Source of the DNA: Desulfocucumis sp964643075
Lineage (GTDB): Bacteria > Bacillota > Desulfotomaculia > Desulfotomaculales > Desulfocucumaceae
Reading direction: 5' to 3'
Assembly (NCBI GenBank): GCA_964643075.1
Contig: CAZXQO010000002.1
Location: 1 to 64,000, forward strand
DNA: 64,000 nucleotides
Each line of letters begins with the position of its first letter. The stretch's first letter is position 1. Under the pieces are notes generated by a model. It was not told where the DNA came from. It saw nothing but the letters and a program-made list of their open reading frames with translations, and made no database searches. Position numbers and translations under genes: made by a program. Below are positions 9,464-18,275 of the stretch, in pieces.

Positions 9464-9577
9464 TCAGGATTGTTTCCCAGACTCAGCATCCTTTTCAAAA
9501 TCCTCATCCATCACTTCAACGTCTTCCACCAAATCAATAAATACCTCCTGAACTTCTTCATTCATACCCACAAACAT
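9464..9577 (-). CDS. Possible 37-residue acidic peptide
   Basis: A short frame (MFVGMNEEVQEVFIDLVEDV...) begins 2 nt after the stop of the TPR-like gene, so it could be translationally coupled. No good ribosome site of its own and no recognised homologue. Acidic composition. Reported as possible only. Confidence 0.25.
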   Translation of the reverse strand: MFVGMNEEVQEVFIDLVEDVEVMDEDFEKDAESGKQS

Positions 9578-9579
9578 AT

Positions 9580-11277
9580 CTATTCAGGCCGCTGGTAATA
9601 CGGTGAGCTCATTTCCTCCAGCAGTGCCCTGCCCCGTTCCAGAGCGTCCCCCTCAGGATAATCCTTAAACATCCTGTCCAGAAAGGCCCGGTCGCCACTT
9701 ACTGCAGCCAGGGCCAATAGAGCGTCGTCCGCCATGGAGCTGTCCGGAAATTGCCGCACAAAGCTAGCGAATGTGTCCATAATCTGTTTTTTCAATTCCT
9801 TACGGTCAAATGCCGCCCAGGCATCCTCACCCCAGTTGTAAATACCAAGGTAGCTAAGTCCCTGGGAAAAGAGGGCTTTAGCCTTTAAGCCGGAAGAAGA
9901 TGAAGGATTGTCATACACCTGTTTGAACAGATCCGCACTATGGTTGTAGTTAATCATTTCCCTGGCAAATGAAGCCATTTCCGGAGGTGCCCCGGTTGCG
10001 TCAGCAGCGGAGGCAGCATATCCCTGGTAGTTAACATATCCCAGCCAGTTGAAATCTTGCCGGTTCCCTTCCCACAGGTGATTGTAATAAATCATCTGGT
10101 TATTATAAATTGCCGCCGCCAAGTTGTAGAGATCAGCGGTGTTCTTTGACTTTGCCCATTTATCCTGCAACTCGGCCAGGGTCCGCGTCTGCTCTAACTG
10201 CTTTTTCACCGCATCCTTAAAACCGTATTTTTTACACCATGTCAGCACCCAGTCTTTAAATGGAGATATTTCACCAACAGCCGGCTCCGATTCCATTCTG
10301 TCCATAAATCCTTCCAGGAGACCTGCTGCCTGCCTGTAGTCGTCTTGTCTTAAAGCCTTCACCGCCAGGGTATAATCCACCAGTAAATGCATTTTTGTAT
10401 CAATTTTTCCCACCGGTATATCCCTTAATTGCGCCGCCGTCATGCACACATCGGGAATATAGACCATGCGCCCGGCAACGTGATAACGAATGTCCCCGTC
10501 CGGAGATTTCATGGCCTTTTCCAAAGTATTCAAAGCATCGACCCAGTGACCGCTTATTTCATAGCAGCGGGCCAAACGGTAGGCAGCGTCATCAGCGGCC
10601 GGGTGTCGTGGAAAATCTTTAAGGAATTGTTCCCAGCCGGGAACTTCCCGCCCGGGATTATACTGGTCATCACCGTACTGCATATCATCAATCCATGAAT
10701 ACGGGCAGTCTTTTATTTTTCCCCGCTCAATTAAAAAATAGGATTTGCCCCGCACCTTTTCATAGGCTATAATGCCCCTAGTCAGATAACAATCGGGGTA
10801 TTTTTGCGTTACCTCTTTCAAAAACTCCCAGCTTAGCAGCACTCCACCGAAGCCGGGGCTACAAACAAGACCGTTCTTGTCTACATCCTGAACCAAACGG
10901 TATTGGGCATCTTGCTGCCCCAGTTCGCAAAGGTTATACAAAGCCACTTGCCTGGAGGACCCATCTTTTTCCGACTCGGACAAACTTTCCAGCCAACCGG
11001 TCAGTTCGCTCTTATCTTCACCCTCTGAAGGCCACATGGCCATATTGCCGGCACGGTTAATTATTTCCATTCTTTCCGCCGGAGAAGCAACCTTTAAATA
11101 AAGAGCTTTCAGCCCGGCGGGATTTTTGGCCTCGCTAATGGCGTTATATAGTTGTTCGGCAGTAAAGCCGCTTTTACCGCCATTTGCTGCCGATGCATCC
11201 CTGGTATGTACGCAGTGAACAAACAAAAGCGAAAACGATAGTGTTACAGCCACAGCAATACCAATTACTTTTTTCAT
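9580..11277 (-). CDS. Secreted TPR-like repeat protein, function unknown
   Basis: ATG at 11277 follows GGAGG at 7-nt spacing, so the upstream in-frame TTG at 11292 is rejected. The N-terminal signal peptide (KKVIGIAVAVTLSFSLLFVH) ends near DASA-AN. The roughly 565-residue mature protein is helical, with TPR/YbgF-like stretches such as HPAADDAAYRLARCYEISG and FPDSSMADDALLALAAV, the pattern of tetratricopeptide scaffolds. Several Trp/Tyr-rich segments (YNHLWEGNRQDFNWLGYVNY) suggest binding surfaces. No enzymatic motif is visible. Downstream of the GerM-like gene on the same strand. Confidence 0.6.
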   Translation of the reverse strand: MKKVIGIAVAVTLSFSLLFVHCVHTRDASAANGGKSGFTAEQLYNAISEAKNPAGLKALYLKVASPAERMEIINRAGNMAMWPSEGEDKSELTGWLESLSESEKDGSSRQVALYNLCELGQQDAQYRLVQDVDKNGLVCSPGFGGVLLSWEFLKEVTQKYPDCYLTRGIIAYEKVRGKSYFLIERGKIKDCPYSWIDDMQYGDDQYNPGREVPGWEQFLKDFPRHPAADDAAYRLARCYEISGHWVDALNTLEKAMKSPDGDIRYHVAGRMVYIPDVCMTAAQLRDIPVGKIDTKMHLLVDYTLAVKALRQDDYRQAAGLLEGFMDRMESEPAVGEISPFKDWVLTWCKKYGFKDAVKKQLEQTRTLAELQDKWAKSKNTADLYNLAAAIYNNQMIYYNHLWEGNRQDFNWLGYVNYQGYAASAADATGAPPEMASFAREMINYNHSADLFKQVYDNPSSSSGLKAKALFSQGLSYLGIYNWGEDAWAAFDRKELKKQIMDTFASFVRQFPDSSMADDALLALAAVSGDRAFLDRMFKDYPEGDALERGRALLEEMSSPYYQRPE

Positions 11278-11369
11278 GGTAGCCTCCGGCAATTTAACAG
11301 TTCATACTCAATGGACGGTATACCTCCGCAAAGGTTTCGAAACACCCTGCAAGATTACAAACAGCCGTC

Positions 11370-11948
11370 TTATTTACTTTCAACCAGGTCCATGCTGGGT
11401 TCCACCGGCTCACTGATGTCCATGTGACCCAGCAGGCTTTCTACCTTTTTGCCCTCCACCAGGAACTGAACCTTTTTAATACCGTCCAGTTTCGCCAGGG
11501 AATTGGTGACTGAATAAATGGTCATGGTTTCACCTGCAGACCCGCCCCAGTGCTTGGTCTGTATTTCTTTGGAAAAATTTACGTTGGCCACACCATCAAC
11601 CACATTAAGTGATAATAATTTTGCGCTTTCAGGAATTGTTTTGGTCAGCCCCTCTTTCTTGGGCCCCTTGATTAATTCGCTAACCACAACTTCTGCCAGA
11701 CTTTTTCCATTCTCAACCAGTACCTCCCTTTCCTCGGGCAGCAGTTTTTCAGCCTGGCTGTCTGCAAAATAAAGCGTAACCATAACCGGTTTTTCAGCAG
11801 CTACACTGGGCGGTTTTTCTCCATCTGCAGGTTTCCTGACGTCGTCCTTGTTACCGCAACCAGCAGCCAGCAGTACCAGTATCAGCAGGCCCACCCAGAG
11901 CAAGGCCGAAAATCTTTTCTTTCCTCGTATTGATACTAAATTATGCAT
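11370..11948 (-). CDS. GerMN-domain lipoprotein (sporulation/germination GerM-like)
   Basis: 192 residues. A type II signal peptide (LLWVGLLILVLLAAGCGNKD) has the lipobox LAAGC, so it is tethered to the membrane outer face. It carries one GerMN domain (about residues 55-165), with the usual pattern of an initial strand (VMVTLYFADSQAEKLLPEER), 'VVSELIKGP', 'LLSLNVVDGVANVNFS' and a final 'KKVQFLVEGKKVESLLGHMD'. GerM of Bacillus is needed for sporulation and germination, while single-GerMN lipoproteins also occur in vegetative envelopes. A start with GGGGAGGAATTAGGA upstream is convincing. Confidence 0.85.
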   Translation of the reverse strand: MHNLVSIRGKKRFSALLWVGLLILVLLAAGCGNKDDVRKPADGEKPPSVAAEKPVMVTLYFADSQAEKLLPEEREVLVENGKSLAEVVVSELIKGPKKEGLTKTIPESAKLLSLNVVDGVANVNFSKEIQTKHWGGSAGETMTIYSVTNSLAKLDGIKKVQFLVEGKKVESLLGHMDISEPVEPSMDLVESK

Positions 11949-12144
11949 TCCTAATTCCTCCCCGCGGCAAGACCGCTTGTTTTGTTTGTGCTTATTATAT
12001 ACTGTGAATATTACACCATATTATATAAGCTAATACAATTTATTCTCTTCGATGAATTTTCCGTTTATTCTCCTTATGCATCACTATATATAATTTAAGC
12101 CGCCGATAGTATGATAATGAAGGTATTAACGGGAAATAAAATTT

Positions 12145-12174
12145 TTGTCTGATCTTACTTTAAGATGATATAAT
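12145..12174 (+). promoter_or_regulatory. Candidate sigma-A promoter of the CLC gene
   Basis: TTGTCT (12145-12150) and TATAAT (12169-12174) with 18-bp spacing, in the AT-rich 330-bp gap between the divergent GerM-like and CLC genes. Nothing else is recognised in that gap. Confidence 0.55.
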
Positions 12175-12278
12175 CTTATTTGGCGCTTAAGCAATTATAA
12201 AAAATTAATTTTAATTCTTTTATCATTTAGCAAACTATATATCGTATTTCATATCTGAGATAGGAGGAAAAACATTTA

Positions 12279-14030
12279 ATGCAAATCAAACCAATCCAGG
12301 AGTTTCTTTCCAAAGGAGAAGCTTTGGCCAACTTATCAATGGCGCTATTCATAGGTGCCGCCACCGGCTTTGGGGCAATAGGCTTTCGTCTGTTGATCAG
12401 TTATTTCCATGGCGCTTTTTTTGGGGGCGGACAACATGTTTTATATTTTATGGACGAATTTTACGTGTTACTTGTTCCTGCAGCAGGCGGTCTGGCCGTG
12501 GGAGTTCTCGTATATTTTCTGGCACGGGAAGCAAAGGGTCACGGCGTTCCCGAAGTAATGGCCGCTGTAGCCTTTAAAAACGGCGTAATACGCCCCAGGG
12601 TAGTTATAATAAAAGCCCTTGCCTCTGCGATTTGTATAGGCTCGGGAGGCTCTGTGGGCCGGGAAGGACCAATCGTACAAATTGGCTCGGCAATAGGTTC
12701 CACTATAGGACAGATCTGCCGGGTACCCGTCAGCACTCTGAAAACACTGGTTGCCTGCGGCGCGGCAGGCGGTATAGCAGCCACTTTTAACGCGCCTATC
12801 GGTGGGGCATTATTTGCCCTGGAAGTTATTCTGGGGGAATTCAGCACCAACCATTTAATTCTAATAATTATTTCTTCAGTGACTTCCTCGGTGGTGGGCC
12901 GCATATTTCTGGGTAACGTGCCTGCCTTCGCCGTGCCATCCTACCCCCTGCATAATCCCTGGGAACTGCTGTTTTACGTCCTGCTGGGCGTAGCTGCAGG
13001 GGTTTTCGGAGTGATATACATCAAAACACTTTACTGGTTTGAAGATGTCTTTGAAGCAGTAAAGACAGTTCCAGAATATATAAAACCTGTGATCGGCGGT
13101 CTGATTCTGGGAGGCATTGGCTATTTCTTTCCGCAGGTCTTCGGTGTGGGCTATGAAAGTATAGAGCTGGCTATAACAGGTAAAATGGTTCTCTCCCTGA
13201 CCGCAGTACTGGTCCTCCTGAAACTTCTGGCCACATCGTTCACCATCGGTTCGGGCGGCTCCGGAGGAGTGTTTGCACCCGGCCTGTTCATGGGTGCTAT
13301 GTTGGGAGGAACTCTGGGGACAGTATTTCATAATTTGGCGCCGCACATAGCAGTTAATCCAGCGGCTTATGCCCTGGTAGGCATGGGCGCGGTATTTGCC
13401 GGAAGCGCCCAGGCACCCATGACGGCCATATTAATCCTTTTTGAGATGAGCAACGATTACCGCATTATCCTGCCCCTGATGATAGCCTGCATAATTAGCA
13501 CCGCCGTCGGACGCGGCCTGTACCACAACAATATTTATACGGAAAAACTCAACAGGCGCGGCCAGAATATTGAAAATATCCGCAGGAAGGATTTACTGAA
13601 AAAAATCTCTGTGCGTGAGGCCATGACCGTGGAACTGGAAATAATACCATTCCACTACACAGTTAGGGAAGCTTACCTGCTGGTTCACCAAAGCGAGCAT
13701 CAGGGGTTCCCCGTGGTTGATGAAAATAATGTTATTAAGGGAGTAATAACCCGCAACGATATTTATTCCGGACTTCAACAAAACAAGGAGAACGAAAACA
13801 TACTTTCCGTCACTAGCACTAAGCTGATTCTAGCCCTACCCAACGAACTCATCAGTACGGCAGCGGAAAAACTGGCTAGTTTTGGCATCGGGCGTTTACC
13901 AGTGGTGGAATCCGAAAACAACCGGAAACTCATCGGCATGTTGACCAGAACCGACATCATTAACGTATACAACGCTGCTATAAAAGGAAATGATGCCACA
14001 ATTCCCCCAAGGCAACAGGTTACCCGTTAA
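12279..14030 (+). CDS. CLC-family chloride channel/transporter with C-terminal CBS pair
   Basis: 583 residues. ATG behind AGGAGG. The membrane domain has the CLC signatures: GSGGSVGREGPIVQIG (with the gating Glu of GREGP) near residue 122, and GSGGSGGVFAPGLFMGAMLG near residue 325 (the GxFxP chloride-binding loop). Residues 440-570 form two CBS domains (first: VREAMTVELEIIPFHYTVRE; second: ELISTAAEKLASFGIGRLPV), which in this family bind adenine nucleotides. Whether it is a channel or a Cl-/H+ antiporter cannot be decided by eye. The next gene, 70 bp downstream on the same strand, encodes a c-di-AMP receptor, so nucleotide control of ion flux is plausible (inference). Confidence 0.92.
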   Translation: MQIKPIQEFLSKGEALANLSMALFIGAATGFGAIGFRLLISYFHGAFFGGGQHVLYFMDEFYVLLVPAAGGLAVGVLVYFLAREAKGHGVPEVMAAVAFKNGVIRPRVVIIKALASAICIGSGGSVGREGPIVQIGSAIGSTIGQICRVPVSTLKTLVACGAAGGIAATFNAPIGGALFALEVILGEFSTNHLILIIISSVTSSVVGRIFLGNVPAFAVPSYPLHNPWELLFYVLLGVAAGVFGVIYIKTLYWFEDVFEAVKTVPEYIKPVIGGLILGGIGYFFPQVFGVGYESIELAITGKMVLSLTAVLVLLKLLATSFTIGSGGSGGVFAPGLFMGAMLGGTLGTVFHNLAPHIAVNPAAYALVGMGAVFAGSAQAPMTAILILFEMSNDYRIILPLMIACIISTAVGRGLYHNNIYTEKLNRRGQNIENIRRKDLLKKISVREAMTVELEIIPFHYTVREAYLLVHQSEHQGFPVVDENNVIKGVITRNDIYSGLQQNKENENILSVTSTKLILALPNELISTAAEKLASFGIGRLPVVESENNRKLIGMLTRTDIINVYNAAIKGNDATIPPRQQVTR

Positions 14031-14100
14031 TTTTAAACGAGGACGATTAGCTACAAATGGATTTCGTGAAAATTATTTTCTCTAGGGGGTACGAATAAAA

Positions 14101-14400
14101 ATGAAACTTGTAGTTGCCATCGTCAATGCTTCCGAAGAAGCCGAATTAACCGCCATGTTGAATAAAAATGGATATCGCGTAACCAAGCTGGCCAGCACCG
14201 GAACATTTTTACGGAAGGGCAACAGTACCCTGCTGATGGGCATAGATGACAGCAGGGTCACCTTGCTGTTAGATATGCTAAAAAGTCACAGCCAGCACAA
14301 AAAGATACAAATGATCGCAGACGACGAACGTAAAGTGTTTCTTGAGAACAGCGGCATAGTCGTTCTCGTATTAAACGTAGAGCAGTTTGAACACTTTTAA
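14101..14400 (+). CDS. Cyclic-di-AMP receptor, DarA/YaaQ (PII-like) family
   Basis: 99 residues matching the PII-like c-di-AMP receptor family. It has the opening MKLVVAIVNASEE, the central block GYRVTKLASTGTFLRKGNST, then LLMGIDDSRV, and the closing VVLVLNVEQFEHF. In DarA the TxGxFLxxGN loop contacts the ligand, and here it is intact. The B-loop region is about ten residues shorter than in Bacillus YaaQ. A signal-binding protein without its own enzyme activity; the partner is unknown in the family. It probably shares a transcript with the CLC gene. The stop lies only 2 bp from the stop of the convergent flavoprotein gene, with no terminator between. Confidence 0.88.
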   Translation: MKLVVAIVNASEEAELTAMLNKNGYRVTKLASTGTFLRKGNSTLLMGIDDSRVTLLLDMLKSHSQHKKIQMIADDERKVFLENSGIVVLVLNVEQFEHF

Positions 14401-14402
14401 AC

Positions 14403-15293
14403 TTAAAAGCCATGGACGTCATCTTGCAAAGAGTCAATATAGGCTACAGCGTTCAGTGCGGCGGACTGCCCCTCTCCCGCAGCCTTGGCCATCTGGTATG
14501 GCTTTCCGGTACAGTCACCGGCGGCAAAAAGACCCTTTATATTGGTTTCCATTTGCCTGTTCACCTTTATTTCATTTTCGTCAATTTCCATTCCCGGGAC
14601 CAATTCGCCGGGAGGATAAGTTTCCCGGAACAAAAAAACGCCGTCGACGGCAATGGTTCGCTTGTCTGTCTGCAATGCTGAAACGGAGCCGTCACCAACT
14701 ATTTTTACAGGCTCCTCGCCCGTCACCACTTCTATATTGGCCTCTCCGAAAGAAGGGTGATCATCGCACATGCAAAAATAGAATATCTTCGCACAAACTT
14801 TAGACAGAAACCCGGCCTCATCCACACCCTCTCTGGTATGGTCAATGAGTGCTAGTATTTTATTTTTGAATAAAAGCCCATCGCATGTTGCGCAGTAGCT
14901 AACCCCCCTGCCTATGAGTCCCTCCTCGCCTTCCAGCATCTTTTGCACAGTCACGCCGGTGGCCAGGATTACCACCCGGGCACTATAAAAACCGTCTTTA
15001 ACCAGTAGTTGAAAACCCCGGTCCAGCGGGAAAACATTCTGCACTTTTTTCTGCACCAGTTCCGTATTGAACTCCCTAACGTGGTCCAGAAATTTCTCCC
15101 GTAAATCCTTTCCTTCCACCCCGGGAATGCCGGGATAATTATCCACCTTGGGGGCTTTACTCATCTTCTGGCTATCTTTGTCCCCGTAAAAAAGTATTGT
15201 CTTTTTCTTTCTTGCAGCAGCATTGATGGCGGCTGAGAGTCCCGCCGGCCCCCCTCCCACGACGGCTATGTCATACATGCCCTCTTCTGTCAT
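14403..15293 (-). CDS. Thioredoxin-reductase-like flavoprotein lacking NADPH motifs (possible ferredoxin-dependent FFTR)
   Basis: 296 residues. FAD Rossmann motif VVGGGPAGLSAAINAA at the start, redox-active CATC (GVSYCATCDGLLF) near residue 136, and the C-terminal FAD motif GLFAAGDCTGKPYQ. Where ordinary TrxB has the NADPH fold motif GxGxxA and HRRxxxR, this protein reads ILALIDHTREGVDEAGFL and FYFCMCDDHPSF, so neither motif is present. Known biochemistry: clostridial FFTR enzymes share this loss and take electrons from ferredoxin. No thioredoxin gene is adjacent. An alternative is a DFTR-type enzyme with another donor. Confidence 0.82.
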   Translation of the reverse strand: MTEEGMYDIAVVGGGPAGLSAAINAAARKKKTILFYGDKDSQKMSKAPKVDNYPGIPGVEGKDLREKFLDHVREFNTELVQKKVQNVFPLDRGFQLLVKDGFYSARVVILATGVTVQKMLEGEEGLIGRGVSYCATCDGLLFKNKILALIDHTREGVDEAGFLSKVCAKIFYFCMCDDHPSFGEANIEVVTGEEPVKIVGDGSVSALQTDKRTIAVDGVFLFRETYPPGELVPGMEIDENEIKVNRQMETNIKGLFAAGDCTGKPYQMAKAAGEGQSAALNAVAYIDSLQDDVHGF

Positions 15294-15490
15294 TTACATC
15301 CCCCCGGTATTTTTGTTATATTTTGCGCCTGGGGATAGAAAAAAATTCTAATATGGCAATAAGAGCATTACAAGACACTATAAAGCACAATATTTCTGCC
15401 AAATTTAGAAAATTGAAGGACATTTTTTTATTTTGCATAATATATAACTTTATTTACATACTTTAACCTTCTTCCCAGGGGGGAACTATT

Positions 15491-17074
15491 ATGGAAATAG
15501 CAGATAAAAATTTGAGACTTACTTTTTCCCGCGCCATTGACACCATTGCCGAAGCTATTATAAATAGAGACAACACCCGGGAAATAATGCAGGCCATAGC
15601 CGCTGCAGCCGGGAATGCCCTGGCAACCGACCGCTGCCTGATTTATGATGTGGACCTGGAAAGGAACCTGCTGCTTGGGCTGTGTGAATGGATTGACCCG
15701 CAATCAGAAAATGCTGCCGGGTCGGCGGGCATGTACAACCTTGATGCTTTCGGTAAAGGCATAAAATTTATGTGGGAAAAGCAAATTTGGCTGGAAATAG
15801 CCTCCGCTTCTACGGATTTATCCTCCGAATTATTTTTCCGGCAGGCAGAGGCGTTAAACATGCTTTGCTATCCATTTATGTTCCGCGACAAAGGCTTTTA
15901 CTGTCTGGTTTTCAGCCAACTACACAAGACTCGCCGCTGGCGGGAAGAGGAGTTTGACTTCCTGCGTTCGGTGGCCGGACTGGTGACCATCGCCATTCAA
16001 AAAATAAGCCTGATCAACAGCCAGCGGCAGGCAGATATGGCATTGCAGATGGCGGAGGAGCGGTTTGCCAAAATGTTTAACGCCAGCCCCAACCCGATGG
16101 CCATTAACAGGTTCGGAGACGGGCATTTCATCTCGGTTAACGACAGCTTTGAAAGGATTACCGGGTACAGCCGCAGTGAAGCAGCAGGCAATACGGTGGC
16201 CGGTCTGAACCTTATTCCAAACCCGAAAGACTTCCACAGCATGCTAAAGGCCCTGTACAAGAAGGGCGGTATTACAAACCAGGAAATTAGCCTGCAGGGG
16301 AAAACAGGGCAGCAGTACATTATCCTATTATCCGCCGAGTCAATTATGCTCAACAGTGAGAAATGCGTCCTAAGCATAATGACCGACATTACCGAACGTA
16401 AACGGATAGAAAAAGAGATGGCCCGTCTGGACCGGCTCAACCTGATGGGGCAAATGGCTGCCGGTATTGGACACGAAATACGCAATCCCATGACATCCAT
16501 ACGCGGTTTTCTGCAGATACTGATGGGCAAAGAGGAATGCATTAATTACCGGGAATACTTCAACCTAATGATCGAGGAACTGGACAGGGCTAATTCGATA
16601 ATTACCGAGTTTCTCTCCATGGCCAAAAACAGGCCCAGCCAGCTTAAGCTTCTTAATTTGAACGACATAATAAATACCCTGCAGCCTTTAATCGAAGCAG
16701 ATGCCAGAAACTCCAACAAAAATGTAAACGTGCAACTGGAAGACATGCCGGATCTGATGTTGAATGATAAGGAAATCCGCCAGCTTATTCTCAACATCGT
16801 GCGCAATGGCATGGAGGCTATGCTTCCGGGGGGCAATCTCACCATCAGAACTTTTGCAGACAGCGGTGTGGCAGTTCTGGAAATAACCGATCAGGGCAAA
16901 GGCATTGATACTGCTATAATCGATCAGATAGGCACTCCCTTTTTTACCACCAAGGAACAGGGGACGGGATTGGGTCTGGCTATCTGCGAAAGTATCGCCG
17001 GTCGCCACAACGCCGACATTTCACTAGTTAGCAGACCCGATGGCACAACCTTTTATGTGCGATTCAAGACATAG
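15491..17074 (+). CDS. GAF-PAS sensor histidine kinase, sporulation-kinase type
   Basis: 527 residues, no membrane helices, so cytoplasmic. A GAF-like sensor spans about residues 20-175, and a PAS domain (FNASPNPMAINRFGDGHFIS) about 195-305 with the usual ITERKRIEKE tail. The HisKA box GHEIRNPMTSIRGFLQ near residue 334 is of the form seen in Bacillus KinA-KinE, which feed the Spo0F/Spo0A phosphorelay. The ATPase domain has N-box NIVRNGMEAM, and DQGKGID and GTGLGLAICE. Start ATG with AGGGGGG upstream. It is an orphan kinase (no receiver adjacent), consistent with phosphorelay input. An HD-GYP gene follows about 100 bp downstream. Confidence 0.85.
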   Translation: MEIADKNLRLTFSRAIDTIAEAIINRDNTREIMQAIAAAAGNALATDRCLIYDVDLERNLLLGLCEWIDPQSENAAGSAGMYNLDAFGKGIKFMWEKQIWLEIASASTDLSSELFFRQAEALNMLCYPFMFRDKGFYCLVFSQLHKTRRWREEEFDFLRSVAGLVTIAIQKISLINSQRQADMALQMAEERFAKMFNASPNPMAINRFGDGHFISVNDSFERITGYSRSEAAGNTVAGLNLIPNPKDFHSMLKALYKKGGITNQEISLQGKTGQQYIILLSAESIMLNSEKCVLSIMTDITERKRIEKEMARLDRLNLMGQMAAGIGHEIRNPMTSIRGFLQILMGKEECINYREYFNLMIEELDRANSIITEFLSMAKNRPSQLKLLNLNDIINTLQPLIEADARNSNKNVNVQLEDMPDLMLNDKEIRQLILNIVRNGMEAMLPGGNLTIRTFADSGVAVLEITDQGKGIDTAIIDQIGTPFFTTKEQGTGLGLAICESIAGRHNADISLVSRPDGTTFYVRFKT

Positions 17075-17174
17075 CGTCCCCTTGCGCAACTTCGCTATCC
17101 ACACGATCCGGTATTCCCGGCTGTTACTGCAGCTACCATACATATCACAGCATGTCTATCTGGGGGGATAAACC

Positions 17175-18242
17175 TTGGCATTGCGCCGCCTTACCAAAGA
17201 ACTGGTACCGGGCATGGTACTGAATGAGGATATATATAACAGGGATAGAATACTCCTTTTAGCTAATGGAGCCGTTTTAAGCATAGAAAATATACAAATT
17301 ATCAAAAGGCTTGGTTACAGGGATGTTAGTATAAAAGAAAACGGCTCCGGTGAAAAATTATTACACCTGGACCCTAAATATCTGCATTTCCAAAAAAGCT
17401 ACCAGGAGTCCAGGGAAGAGGTAATCAGGCTAGTAAGGTACATCAGCGATGGTAATAATATAGATATTGAACACGCCAACTGCATACCCCGCTCCATATT
17501 GAAGGAGTTTGGTTCACACAGTGATTTGTTTGCCTATATGAGCATGGTAACCAGGCTGGATGATCATACCTACGGGCACTGCATTAATGTATCACTTATA
17601 TGCAGCCTGCTCTGCCAGTGGCTGAACCTGCCTGCAGATGTCACCAGGGACGCCATTGTAGCCGGGCTACTACACGATATCGGAAAAACCAGGATTAACC
17701 AGGCCATTTTACTAAAGCCTGGCCGCCTGGCAACACAGGAATGGGAGGAAATAAAAAAGCACACCATTTATGGCCACCAGATACTGGTAGACGCCAGTGC
17801 CCCGGATAACGTGAGCAAGGGTGTGTTATATCACCATGAACGCGAAGACGGCTATGGTTATCCCAACGGACTCACCGGTCCATATATACCGGTCGCCGCC
17901 AAAATAATTTCCATAGCCGATATGTACGACGCCATGACCGCAAACCGGCCATACCGGGATATAATCTGCCCGTTTAAGGTGATGGAGGAGTTTCAGCATA
18001 ATTACCTGGGATCGCTGGATATAAGGATACTAATGACTTTCCTGCACAGGATAGCCGAATGCTATTTGGGCGAAACCGTCAGAATGAACGACGGGCGTAA
18101 CGGTACGGTGGTGTTTATTAATCCGGTTTGTCCTTCCAGGCCGATGATTCAACTAACCGACGGTTGCATCATAAATTTAAAGTTTGAGCCGAAAATATGG
18201 ATTGAATCGATTCTTTCCAGAGACCGTCAATATTATAGCTGA
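17175..18242 (+). CDS. HD-GYP domain cyclic-di-GMP phosphodiesterase
   Basis: 355 residues; TTG start with GGGGGG 8 nt upstream. An N-terminal region of about 130 residues (LVPGMVLNEDIYNRDRILLL) resembles the DUF3391-like lead of many HD-GYP proteins. The catalytic domain has all key motifs: HTYGHCINVS, LLHDIGK, HTIYGHQIL, and HHEREDGYGYPNGLTG (HHExxDGxGYP). It is therefore expected to hydrolyse c-di-GMP. No receiver domain, so input comes through the N-terminus or expression. Downstream of the sporulation-type kinase and convergent with spoIIIA. A c-di-GMP riboswitch lies at 40612 in the same window. Confidence 0.88.
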   Translation: MALRRLTKELVPGMVLNEDIYNRDRILLLANGAVLSIENIQIIKRLGYRDVSIKENGSGEKLLHLDPKYLHFQKSYQESREEVIRLVRYISDGNNIDIEHANCIPRSILKEFGSHSDLFAYMSMVTRLDDHTYGHCINVSLICSLLCQWLNLPADVTRDAIVAGLLHDIGKTRINQAILLKPGRLATQEWEEIKKHTIYGHQILVDASAPDNVSKGVLYHHEREDGYGYPNGLTGPYIPVAAKIISIADMYDAMTANRPYRDIICPFKVMEEFQHNYLGSLDIRILMTFLHRIAECYLGETVRMNDGRNGTVVFINPVCPSRPMIQLTDGCIINLKFEPKIWIESILSRDRQYYS

Positions 18243-18275
18243 TTGTTGATTGTTTGGTTGTTGGTTTAATACAAA

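Noticed and set aside
9289..9540. 83-codon plus-strand ORF after the RND permease
   Set aside because: Overlaps a GGGGAC repeat fragment, no ribosome site, composition not protein-like.
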